This document shows positions 8,325 to 15,357 of a stretch of DNA of 30,852 nucleotides, in pieces. The translations under genes and the position numbers were made by a program. Positions within the stretch are counted from its first letter, which is position 1; each line of letters opens with the position of its first letter. Below the pieces are notes generated by a model that had not been told where the DNA came from, did no database searches, and saw only the letters and a program-made list of their open reading frames with translations. Origin of the DNA: Planctomycetota bacterium (lineage in GTDB: Bacteria > Planctomycetota > Phycisphaerae > WQYP01); the NCBI GenBank assembly GCA_021799715.1, contig JAJYZY010000007.1, positions 1 to 30,852 on the forward strand. The letters run 5' to 3'.

Positions 8325-9596
8325 TTGGTACGGCACAAACAACAAGAGCGTGCAATAAAAGAAAGCGATATTGCCGGCAAGCGGTTTGTCTACCGCGCCG
8401 CCGGCCGCCGTTCCATGCGCCTGACGCTTCGCACGGATCATCGCCTGGAGGGGGCACCATCCATCAACGAGCATAGTTGGGCGATTGAAGATGGAGCATT
8501 GGTACTGCGCCACCGTAACGGCCGGCCGACGGTTACGCTTGGCACCGCGGACGGCCGGCATTTCACTGGTACCGACCTCACCACCACTCCGCCCGAGACC
8601 GCCCGGTTGTCACCGGATTGGCGGGCCGCCTTCGGCCCGCTTAACGCGCTGGTGCGCGAAATGCGTTATGCCCTTCTGGCGGATAAGCGGCCGGCTCCGT
8701 TAATGCAGTCGCGGGCTACGCTGCTGGAAAACAGCGTGGCGGTTCGATTCGGCAGCAAAACCATTCGCTGGATTTTTCCGTTCTCCGGGGTCAAGCGTTT
8801 TATGCAAAAGGCTATATTGCCCTGGGCACTGCCGAATTGCGACGTGATCAACGAACCTGCTCCCGCGGATTTTGTCATCGGCGTATATCTCAATGATGTG
8901 ACAATCACCACAAGTTTTGCGGATTTTTCCGGACAAAAATTTCTGCTTTCCGTTGAGAAAGAGACACGCCACCCCAAAATACCGAATTGTCTTAGTTTTG
9001 TTCAGAACCCGCGGCCCGACGATGATGCCGCATACATTCGATATGCTCCGACCTTCTGCTGCTGGGTGCCTCCGCGGGACACCGCTAAGACGCGCAAATG
9101 CTCGGTGGTGGATAATGGACAATATGCCTGGCGCGTTGAAATGATCCGTGATCTGGCCGGGCAAATCGGCGACGTGGATGTTTTCGGCAAACTTTCAGGT
9201 CGTCCGCTGGGCGGTTATCACCGCAGCAGCAACAGCCGCTTCGGCAATGACAAATACCTGGGCATTGAAAATCATTGCTTTTATTTATCCCTGGAGCGGG
9301 CCGTCGCGGATGATTATATAACCGAAAAATTCACGGACGCCATTTTATGTAACGCCGTGCCCATTTATGACGGGGCGGGAAACATTGATGTCTATTGCCA
9401 CCCGGATGCGTATATTAAAGCTTCGGACGTTGGCAGCATTGACTGGAATCAGTGGAAAAAGGAATATGACCGGCGGCTGCCGGCCTTGCGAGCGCAAAAG
9501 GAATTGATACGCACACGATTAAATATTTTTTCCTATTTTCACCTTATTACCGAAGATTTGTCATTGCTTGACAAGCTCCGCCCCATCACCCGATAA
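8325..9596 (+). CDS. Glycosyltransferase family 10 (fucosyltransferase-like) with N-terminal beta-rich module
   Basis: The C-terminal half carries the GT10 signature: YLGIENHCFYLSLE, then DDYITEKFTDAILCNAVPIY, then a DAYI segment, as in alpha-1,3-fucosyltransferases, where this region binds the nucleotide sugar. The upstream part, with FGKLSGRPLGG and an acceptor-side region from about residue 110, fits a complete enzyme. Residues about 18-80 form a separate module (GKRFVYRAAGRRSMRL, HSWAIEDGALVLRHRNGRP) that looks like an all-beta barrel and is not part of GT10. A role in cell-surface glycan assembly is likely. The longest frame starts at GTG 8295, whose AAGGAA touches the codon. TTG 8325 has AAGGA 7 bases upstream and is preferred. 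No other glycan genes adjoin it, so the sugar donor and acceptor are unknown. Confidence 0.85.
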   Translation: MVRHKQQERAIKESDIAGKRFVYRAAGRRSMRLTLRTDHRLEGAPSINEHSWAIEDGALVLRHRNGRPTVTLGTADGRHFTGTDLTTTPPETARLSPDWRAAFGPLNALVREMRYALLADKRPAPLMQSRATLLENSVAVRFGSKTIRWIFPFSGVKRFMQKAILPWALPNCDVINEPAPADFVIGVYLNDVTITTSFADFSGQKFLLSVEKETRHPKIPNCLSFVQNPRPDDDAAYIRYAPTFCCWVPPRDTAKTRKCSVVDNGQYAWRVEMIRDLAGQIGDVDVFGKLSGRPLGGYHRSSNSRFGNDKYLGIENHCFYLSLERAVADDYITEKFTDAILCNAVPIYDGAGNIDVYCHPDAYIKASDVGSIDWNQWKKEYDRRLPALRAQKELIRTRLNIFSYFHLITEDLSLLDKLRPITR

Positions 9597-9640
9597 CGGC
9601 TCTTCAGGCATAACGCCATGCGATGCCCAAAGCTCTGCTG

Positions 9641-9699
9641 TGAACACCCGCGGCCGGTCGGCTGGGGTGGCAAAGGAAGACACCAAGTTAACCATGCAC
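9641..9699 (-). repeat. Dispersed repeat, copy B
   Basis: Read on the minus strand it starts GTGCATGGTTAACTTGGTG and contains CCACCCCAGCCGACCGGCCG. It matches copy C at roughly four positions in five, with small indels. It lies just downstream of the GT10 gene and before the palindrome cluster. Confidence 0.6.
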
Positions 9700-9809
9700 T
9701 GGTCCTACGGGAATCGGAGGCCCTTGCGTGTTCGTCTAAACAGATCACGCGGAAATGCGCACTGCGTGATTTGAATCACGTCCGCGCGTTTCCACTCGCG
9801 TATCGACGG

Positions 9810-9882
9810 CTAACGGCGTTTCTATCGGCGCGCCGATAGAAACGACCATATGTCGATAGAAGCGCCGATAGAACGTCGTTAG
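9810..9882. repeat. Nested palindromes built on CGATAGAA
   Basis: Positions 9817-9844 are a perfect 28-base palindrome with left arm CGTTTCTATCGGCG. A wider inverted repeat flanks it: 9810-9831 (CTAACGGCG start) against 9862-9882 (CGTCGTTAG end), matching except for one substitution and one indel. The word CGATAGAA occurs directly at 9834, 9854 and 9866, and inverted at 9820. No T-run follows, so it does not look like a terminator. A recombination site, protein-binding cluster or small mobile repeat are all possible. The rest of the 9597-10108 gap holds nothing else I can name. Confidence 0.75.
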
Positions 9883-10105
9883 GTACCGCAACTCTTTATT
9901 TTGCAGACACATAACGCGGCCAATGCACGAAGGAAACGATTTTTGGCGGCGACAGAAGCTGTTGCGACCCGTACCGACCGGAAGAGAATTGCCGGAATTA
10001 TCTGCGAAAGCCCACAGCAATAACCCGGCTAAAACACGATAGACAGAATGGCTGAAAAGTAATACGGACACACTTCCACCATTTCGCGCTTTAGTGCTAA
10101 ATAAG

Positions 10106-10124
10106 AGCCTACGGGGCGTAGGCT
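10106..10124 (-). terminator. Hairpin overlapping the stop codon of the nuclease gene, possible weak terminator
   Basis: AGCCTACG and CGTAGGCT pair perfectly around a 3-base loop. The stop codon TAG lies inside the hairpin, and the minus strand continues CTTATTT, which is only partly U-rich. It could terminate transcription or protect the mRNA 3' end. Confidence 0.4.
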
Positions 10125-10858
10125 ACCAGGTCGTTCTTAATATGCGGATTACGTGAAATTAACAGGCCGTGCAATTCTTTCCAATCATCTCCTGTGACAA
10201 GGTGGCCAATCCCCTGCATATTCGCGCGCACGAAACCAGCGTTCCGCAGCACGGCGTTGGACCGTAGTTCATTTAAACTAATTTCCGCAGTTAATGAACA
10301 TAACTTCTCAATATTTCGAAATATCGCTGTCCCTGGCCGCCAACTGGCATGTTGCCTGTTTAACTCGCCTTTAGCAACAAAGATGTCAGTAATACTTTTC
10401 ACCGGCATGCACCGGTACATCAACAGCAAGTCATCTTGCGAGCAATCTTTTCGTACTGCCCATGCAATTTCATGGTCCGACAACTTCGACTGTTCGCTCC
10501 GAACCGCGCCCTGAATCCATACGGCCTTCGGAGCATTGAAACGATTTCTTAGCTCCACAATTTTTACGTTGTCCGGAGCATCAGGCCAATCGTTTTGCCA
10601 ACATACGATGTAGTCGCACTTTGCGGGGTCGTGTCCATGCTGTCGAAAATTGCTTGCACGATACTCAAATTCTATCTTAACCTCGCCTTTCTCCCCATTT
10701 AATCGTTCAGCGATGCAATCGGGAAAACGCTCCTGCACACGCCTGACGCGGAAGCCCAAAAATTCGGCGTGGGCTGCGAACAGGAATAACACCCCCATCT
10801 CATTTCTGGGGAGAAAGTCTGCATTGAGTTTCGCGTGCTCTGTTCCCTGGCCCTGCAT
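10109..10858 (-). CDS. Predicted PD-(D/E)xK-like nuclease fused to an EVE/PUA-like domain (candidate modification-dependent restriction enzyme)
   Basis: The N-terminal half has a fold-type pattern of restriction-like nucleases. A helix (GVLFLFAAHAEFLGF) leads to ERFPDC with Asp47, then EVKIEFEYRASNF with Glu63 and Glu65, then CDYIVCWQNDW. The ExE replaces the usual ExK, so the nuclease call is by pattern, not by a perfect motif. The C-terminal half (about 125-249) begins with a beta-rich phrase, DDLLLMYRCMPVKSITDIF, and ends ISLNELRSNAVLRNAGFVR...GHLVTGDDWKELHGLL, which resembles EVE/PUA-superfamily domains that read modified bases. Such fusions occur in type IV-like restriction. I chose ATG 10858, with GGAG 10 bases upstream; the frame extends to 10924. 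The gene stands alone in a patch with repeats and a tRNA and looks horizontally acquired. Confidence 0.6.
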   Translation of the reverse strand: MQGQGTEHAKLNADFLPRNEMGVLFLFAAHAEFLGFRVRRVQERFPDCIAERLNGEKGEVKIEFEYRASNFRQHGHDPAKCDYIVCWQNDWPDAPDNVKIVELRNRFNAPKAVWIQGAVRSEQSKLSDHEIAWAVRKDCSQDDLLLMYRCMPVKSITDIFVAKGELNRQHASWRPGTAIFRNIEKLCSLTAEISLNELRSNAVLRNAGFVRANMQGIGHLVTGDDWKELHGLLISRNPHIKNDLVAYAP

Positions 10859-11043
10859 TTTCAATGTACTCCAAAGTCCTCGTAGTCCCCTTGTCGGTGC
10901 CGTGTACCGGGACGATAACAGCAATTGATCTGATCATACCAAGAAAGTCCGCTTTAGCACGCCCCAAAAAACCACAAACGCGAAATAAGCTTTTTTCCTG
11001 CGCGGTGCGCCGGTAGAATACTCCCAAAATAAAAGGAGAAGCC

Positions 11044-11286
11044 ATGTACAAAATCCAAATAAACCCAACCGCACTGCACCTCATCCAAAAACACCCGGTA
11101 GCAATCCCACTTTGCGTCGTGGCCAGTATCACATTGCTGCAATGGGTAATACGCTTGATAACGAGAGCCGGGCGCGAGGAGCACCAACAAACGACCATCA
11201 AACCCACACAAACCATAGATGGGCAACGCGCACACAACGCCCTCGAACACATGGTTCAAGACCAGAACACGCAGGACAAAAATTGA
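11044..11286 (+). CDS. Small single-pass membrane protein of unknown function
   Basis: The 80-residue protein begins MYKIQINPTALHLIQKHP, followed by one hydrophobic helix (about 19-39, VAIPLCVVASITLLQWVIRL) and a polar tail rich in Gln, Thr and His. The start is strongly supported: AAAAGGAGAAGCC precedes the ATG, with AGGAG at 6 bases, among the best ribosome binding sites in the window. A weak TAGAAT box at 11014-11019 could be its -10. I recognise no family. It is divergent from the predicted nuclease, with about 185 bases between starts, and lies just before tRNA-Gln. A toxin, holin-like or immunity role is conceivable but nothing in the sequence proves it. Confidence 0.6.
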   Translation: MYKIQINPTALHLIQKHPVAIPLCVVASITLLQWVIRLITRAGREEHQQTTIKPTQTIDGQRAHNALEHMVQDQNTQDKN

Positions 11287-11330
11287 AGGTGCCCAAGGGA
11301 ATCGGACCGGAATAATAAAATGCGGGAAAA

Positions 11331-11401
11331 CTGGGGGACTAGGATTCGAACCTAGACAAACAGAGTCAGAGTCTGCTGTGCTACCGTTACACCATCCCCC
11401 A
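11331..11401 (-). tRNA. tRNA-Gln (anticodon CTG)
   Basis: The minus strand folds as a 71-nt cloverleaf. Acceptor arms TGGGGGA and TCCCCCA pair fully, followed by discriminator G. The short D stem is GTG/CAC; the anticodon arm is GCAGA-CTCTGAC-TCTGT with anticodon CTG; the T arm is CTAGG-TTCGAAT-CCTAG. CCA is not encoded. It forms the right border of the accessory patch with the predicted nuclease. Confidence 0.93.
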
Positions 11402-11518
11402 AGGGATGATCACTATCCTAAACAATAGCCGGGATTCGGACAAGCGTTGCAACTTTGGCCCTGTGGCGAGCGGAGATTTGCCGCGTCGTGTTGTTTGGTG
11501 GCGGCCAGGGCACCGCCC

Positions 11519-11540
11519 GCCGGTGGATAAATCCACCGGC
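11519..11540. repeat. Perfect 10-bp hairpin in an intergenic gap
   Basis: GCCGGTGGAT and ATCCACCGGC form an inverted repeat with a 2-base centre, in the 259-base gap between tRNA-Gln and the PEP-CTERM gene. No T-run follows on either strand, so it is not a clear rho-independent terminator. It could still end transcripts of the convergent end of the gene at 11661. Confidence 0.5.
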
Positions 11541-11660
11541 TCACATCAGGTTGCGCGCGACCGATGGGTTTGCATGGATGGCCGGGGGGTGCGGACCCGT
11601 GGACCGGCATTCTGCAATTAGATGATTGGCCCGTGTTCTGCGGATCGCGCGGGCGATAAA

Positions 11661-13319
11661 TCAATATTTCCGCTTTTTAAGCATGGCCAACATGGACCCG
11701 GCCAGAAGAATCGCTGCGGCTGCGGGTTCGGGCACCGTAACCGGATCGACAAAGTTCCAGGCCAGGGCGTAGGTTTCAGTACTGGATATCATATTGCTGC
11801 CGCCGAGCATTTCCACGGCCAAGTCGTATTGGCCGGGGGCCAGAGTAGCCATCCCAAGAGTGGAATTAACGTTAATCTGTTGCAGATTATCCAGCATGCT
11901 GGTGCTGCTGGCGACTTCCTGCCCGGAGGAGTTCAGCAAAAACAGCAGCAGATGATTGATGCCGCTGGCCTGATAATCCTTATTCCATGTTAACGTGGCG
12001 GTTAAATCCCAACTGTTAACCGATGTTCCCGGCAGATTAAAGTCATAATTGTCAACTGCATTTTTGCTCGATGAAGCGGTTATGGACGCGAGATTCCATC
12101 CGGTTGTTGCCGCCACCGCCGGTCCGCTGAAACTGGCAGTTGGCGCGGTGGTCGTACTGGCCGATGAACCGCTGATGGCGGAACTGGTGCCGGCGGAGTA
12201 CGCATGTTCCCCGCCCACCAGATTTTCGTATGAGTTATAGACATTCACCATGCCGGCACCATAACGCGGATCCAGCGGAGTAATGGCGTTGACGGTGGTG
12301 GGGTTGTAAGTATAGGTGCCACTGTTGGCGGTGTATGAATTAGTCCAGCCTTGTATTTTGGTGGCCCCATTTAACAACAGCGCCTTAACAGTGCGCATAT
12401 CCGTGGCGGCGGAGGCAGTTCCCGCACCACCCATATTGTCATTGCCGGCCTGGATTAACAGAGCCGCCGAGCCTGATACCAGCGGCGCGGTATAACTGGT
12501 GTAACTGCCCGGGGCAATGAGATCCGGCGCGGATCGGCCATCCCACGTTGGCCCTACCCAGGTGGAAGGCGTGCCGCCGACGCCGGTATAGGCACCAACC
12601 GCGATGCCGTTATACATATCCGCCGGGGCATTGACATAACTTGGGGTCGGGGTGCTGGTGGTCTGGCCGTCGCCAATAGCGGTTACAAACAAGGTGTTGT
12701 ATTCCGCGGCGTAGTTGTCCCATATCTGATCCAGATACTGGCTGGTGGAGGAAGTCACGCCGGGATAAACAAAGCTCTGATTCACAACCGATGGCGCTTC
12801 GCCGATGGAGCTGTTAATCGGGGCTGTGCCCGCGTAAAGGGTATTGTAATAGTCATTCTCCGCATACACATAAACGTGTGACACGTCCGGAGCCACGCCC
12901 GCGCCGGCCCCGCCATAAAAAAGTGAAGCGACATATTCCGCGTGCCAGGACGCGTCAGCGCTGTTGTACGATCCGGACGAATTCCCGCTTGCATCGATAA
13001 AAGTGAATTGGGCGTTGGTACTGAGATTGGCCGGGTTGGGTTCAAAAGCGTTGAGCGTGGTGCTGCTGACCGAAGCCTCCACCTGCGCCACATTGACGCC
13101 CGTGCCGTTAAGCGCCGGTGCCACGCTTTGCAATTGCGTCAGGCCGATCTGATCGAAGGTGGTGGTGGCGTAAAGAGCATTGGTGGCGGCAAACGCCGCC
13201 GCCAACGCCACCGCCGCGCCGGCGCACCGCGCGGCATTGTTATAAGATGTAGACGTATTACTATCTACAAGCGTAATTGTTTTAGGACTCAACGACATCG
13301 GGGTGGGTTTGGTATTCAT
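11661..13319 (-). CDS. PEP-CTERM exported subtilase-like (S8) protein with an altered catalytic Asp
   Basis: An N-terminal signal segment (AAVALAAAFAATNALYA) precedes a subtilase-like fold. Each S8 block can be recognised: GVNVAQVEAS (the Asp block, with Glu81 instead of Asp), SWHAEYVASLFYG (His126), VVNQSF (oxyanion Asn180), TLFVTAIGDG, then APDLIAPGSYTSYTAPLVSG with Ser275. A C-terminal beta region follows, with SWDLTATLTWNKDYQ and LAPGQYDLAVEML. The protein ends VPEPAAAAILLAGSMLAMLK plus a basic tail, a PEP-CTERM sorting signal processed by an exosortase, which is not in this window. It is likely exported, then anchored or released at the cell surface. ATG 13319 has GGAG 7 bases upstream; the frame extends to 13355. 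Activity is uncertain because of the Glu substitution. Confidence 0.82.
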   Translation of the reverse strand: MNTKPTPMSLSPKTITLVDSNTSTSYNNAARCAGAAVALAAAFAATNALYATTTFDQIGLTQLQSVAPALNGTGVNVAQVEASVSSTTLNAFEPNPANLSTNAQFTFIDASGNSSGSYNSADASWHAEYVASLFYGGAGAGVAPDVSHVYVYAENDYYNTLYAGTAPINSSIGEAPSVVNQSFVYPGVTSSTSQYLDQIWDNYAAEYNTLFVTAIGDGQTTSTPTPSYVNAPADMYNGIAVGAYTGVGGTPSTWVGPTWDGRSAPDLIAPGSYTSYTAPLVSGSAALLIQAGNDNMGGAGTASAATDMRTVKALLLNGATKIQGWTNSYTANSGTYTYNPTTVNAITPLDPRYGAGMVNVYNSYENLVGGEHAYSAGTSSAISGSSASTTTAPTASFSGPAVAATTGWNLASITASSSKNAVDNYDFNLPGTSVNSWDLTATLTWNKDYQASGINHLLLFLLNSSGQEVASSTSMLDNLQQINVNSTLGMATLAPGQYDLAVEMLGGSNMISSTETYALAWNFVDPVTVPEPAAAAILLAGSMLAMLKKRKY

Positions 13320-13534
13320 CGGCAGGCTCCGCAACGGGCGCTTTGGCCCAAACAACTCTGGCGACCGAAGGCCCGGCCGCCGGCGAGTAACAACATGTCT
13401 TGCATCGGATCAACGGTGCCCGGCACGTAAGCAAAAAGCGTCAGGTTTTCCGGCGGAAAAGTTATCAGTCCCGGCGTGGTGAAATCAACGTTTTCCGGAG
13501 TTATTTGCGGACTCTGCGGGGGGGTATAAACGGG

Positions 13535-14425
13535 TCAATCCGGCATTGTTCCTGACGGCCGCCGGGCCAGGTTGAGAAAATCTTTAAGCAATCGGCTTTC
13601 AAATCTCCGGCGATGCCGACAGATTCCGATAATGCGCGCCGGTGCCGGGGCTGAAAGCTCCCGATAACAACATTTTCGGCCATCATCCGCGCGGGCGGCC
13701 ATTTGCGGAATCAGGGAAATTCCCATTCCCAGCCCGACCATCTCCTGCACAGTAAGCAATTGGGAACTCCGGCAGCGGACGAGCGGCAGGCAGTGTTTGT
13801 CGCGGCAAAAGTTCAGTACCTGTGATCCCAGGCAATGCACCGGATCAAGCAGCACAAAGGGTTGATCCTGTAAGTCCGCTATGTTGATGTTTTTGCGCCG
13901 CGCTAACGCATGGTTTTTCGGCATGGCCAATAACAGCGGCTCGGTGAAGATCGCTTCGCTTTCCAGCAGCGGCGCATCGATGGGCAGGGCCAAAATGGCC
14001 GCGTCTATTTCCCCTTCCAGACATGCCCGGACAAGATGCTCGGTAATATCCTCCATAATCTGAACCTGCGCGCCGGGCCGCAGACGGTTAAAACTTTTTA
14101 TTAACGGCGGCAGCACATAGGGGGCAATGGTGGGAATGGCGCCAATGTTCAGTGTGCCAAGCGCCCCATCATCAGCGGCGACGGCCTTGCGCGCGTCTTC
14201 GATGGCGGCGAGAACGGCGTTGGCTTTTTCCAGAAAGCGGCTGCCCGCATCGGTCATGAGCACTTTTTTCCCCGCACGGTCAAAAAGGGGTTGTCCCAGT
14301 TCGCGCTCCAGTTTTTTTATCTGCTGGCTTAAGGATGGCTGGGCCACCTGACAGTGCCTGGCCGCGCGGGTGAAATGACGGTACCGCACCACGGCAAGAA
14401 AATATTTTATTTGATGCAGCTCCAT
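13535..14425 (-). CDS. oxyR: OxyR-type LysR-family transcriptional regulator
   Basis: The first 60 residues are a LysR helix-turn-helix: MELHQIKYFLAVVRYRHFTR, then AQPSLSQQIKKLERELGQPL. The effector domain carries LLDPVHCLGSQVLNFC, where Cys198 and Cys207 match in spacing the peroxide-sensing Cys199 and Cys208 of Escherichia coli OxyR, followed by the OxyR-like segment GLGMGISLIPQMAA. The regulator is therefore predicted to form an intramolecular disulfide with H2O2 and activate antioxidant genes. AGGA lies 8 bases before the ATG. No catalase or peroxiredoxin gene is nearby, so the targets are elsewhere. A site ATAG-N7-CTAT overlaps the start codon and may allow autorepression. The C-terminal end is slightly extended and basic compared with the enterobacterial protein. 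Confidence 0.88.
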   Translation of the reverse strand: MELHQIKYFLAVVRYRHFTRAARHCQVAQPSLSQQIKKLERELGQPLFDRAGKKVLMTDAGSRFLEKANAVLAAIEDARKAVAADDGALGTLNIGAIPTIAPYVLPPLIKSFNRLRPGAQVQIMEDITEHLVRACLEGEIDAAILALPIDAPLLESEAIFTEPLLLAMPKNHALARRKNINIADLQDQPFVLLDPVHCLGSQVLNFCRDKHCLPLVRCRSSQLLTVQEMVGLGMGISLIPQMAARADDGRKCCYRELSAPAPARIIGICRHRRRFESRLLKDFLNLARRPSGTMPD

Positions 14426-14438
14426 AGCGTAATCCTAT
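14424..14438. promoter_or_regulatory. Possible OxyR half-site ATAG-N7-CTAT over the oxyR start codon
   Basis: ATAG at 14424-14427 and CTAT at 14435-14438 are separated by seven bases, the core arrangement of OxyR contact sites. It overlaps the oxyR start and ribosome binding site. Only one full pair is present instead of the tetrameric array, and the flanking spacer is not a good match. Confidence 0.3.
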
Positions 14439-14544
14439 GATGATAACACCAATAATAGGAATCATATCTTATATGGTAAACTCTGGGATGAGAAGCGGAG
14501 GGGCATGGCTGGAAACATCGCCGTGGGCGAGAGCAACAAACCGG

Positions 14545-15291
14545 CTATTTGCTGAATTTTTCTGAAAAATTCCGGCCAGCTAAAAATTCCTTGCCGATGG
14601 TGTAAATAATCTTATACCCGGCCATGGCCACGCCGCGCACTGTGCCGGAGATTTTGGATTTGCCGATGCGGCGGCGGTAATCCACCGGAACTTCCATGGT
14701 GCGCAAGCCGACAATCGCGGCGCGAATCTGCATCTGGACGGTCCATCCAAAATTGCGGTCATCCATGTGCAATTGCCGCAGTGCCTTCACGGATATAGCG
14801 CGAAATGGGCCCAGGTCGGTATAGCGTGTGGACCACAAAAGCCGCATGAGCAGGCATGCCAGGGCACCGCCAAAACGCTGTTGGATGGTCAATGAACCGC
14901 GCTGCCGATGGCCCAGCGTGCGGGATCCAATGACCATATCGGCGCGATTGTCCGCGATGGGTTGCACCAGCAGGCCCATTTGCCGCGGATAATCGCTGAA
15001 ATCGCCATCGATAAACACGAGAATATCCGCATTTTCCGCCGCGGCGATGCCGGCAAGGCAGGCGCTGCCGTAGCCGCGGATAGGGGCGGGTACCACTTTG
15101 GCTCCGGCCCGCCGTGCGAGGTCCGCGGTTTTATCCGTCGAGCCATTATCCGCTACGATAATCTCCGTTACCCATGCGGGAATATCGGCAATGACCTGCC
15201 CGATCGATTGTTCTTCATTCATGGCGGGAATAATAACCGCAACGCGGAGTGAGTTTATGTCGGCAAGCGTGGTGGACGGTTCATTCATCAT
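14545..15291 (-). CDS. Glycosyltransferase family 2, dolichyl-phosphate mannose synthase-like
   Basis: A GT-A fold glycosyltransferase, likely cytoplasmic and membrane-associated, that transfers a sugar from a nucleotide to polyprenyl phosphate. Residues about 15-60 contain VAVIIPAMNEEQSIGQVI and EIIVADNGSTDKTADLA. The metal-binding acidic motif is FIDGDFSDYP, and GSRTLGHRQRGSLT with QQRFGGALACLL is typical of the DPM1/DPG synthase group. The C-terminal end has the YRRRIGKSKISGTVRG basic loop. It lacks the C-terminal transmembrane helices of GtrB-type members. It ends a run of same-strand genes, 66 bases downstream of a GT-C enzyme that could use the polyprenyl-linked sugar it makes. That pairing is inferred from order and family. 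Confidence 0.87.
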   Translation of the reverse strand: MMNEPSTTLADINSLRVAVIIPAMNEEQSIGQVIADIPAWVTEIIVADNGSTDKTADLARRAGAKVVPAPIRGYGSACLAGIAAAENADILVFIDGDFSDYPRQMGLLVQPIADNRADMVIGSRTLGHRQRGSLTIQQRFGGALACLLMRLLWSTRYTDLGPFRAISVKALRQLHMDDRNFGWTVQMQIRAAIVGLRTMEVPVDYRRRIGKSKISGTVRGVAMAGYKIIYTIGKEFLAGRNFSEKFSK

Positions 15292-15357
15292 GGGAGTTTA
15301 CGGTCCAAGTATCTGATTTGCACGCGCTTGAAAAAACCGACAGCGCGCCCAACGGCG

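Noticed and set aside
7103..8561. Long minus-strand frames opposite the dehydrogenase and the GT10 leader
   Set aside because: The plus-strand dehydrogenase motifs are unambiguous; these frames are its shadows and have no signatures of their own.
14550..14580. AT-rich hairpin GAATTTTT-CTG-AAAAATTC as a terminator
   Set aside because: It lies inside the 3' end of the GT2 coding sequence and is not followed by a T-run on the minus strand.
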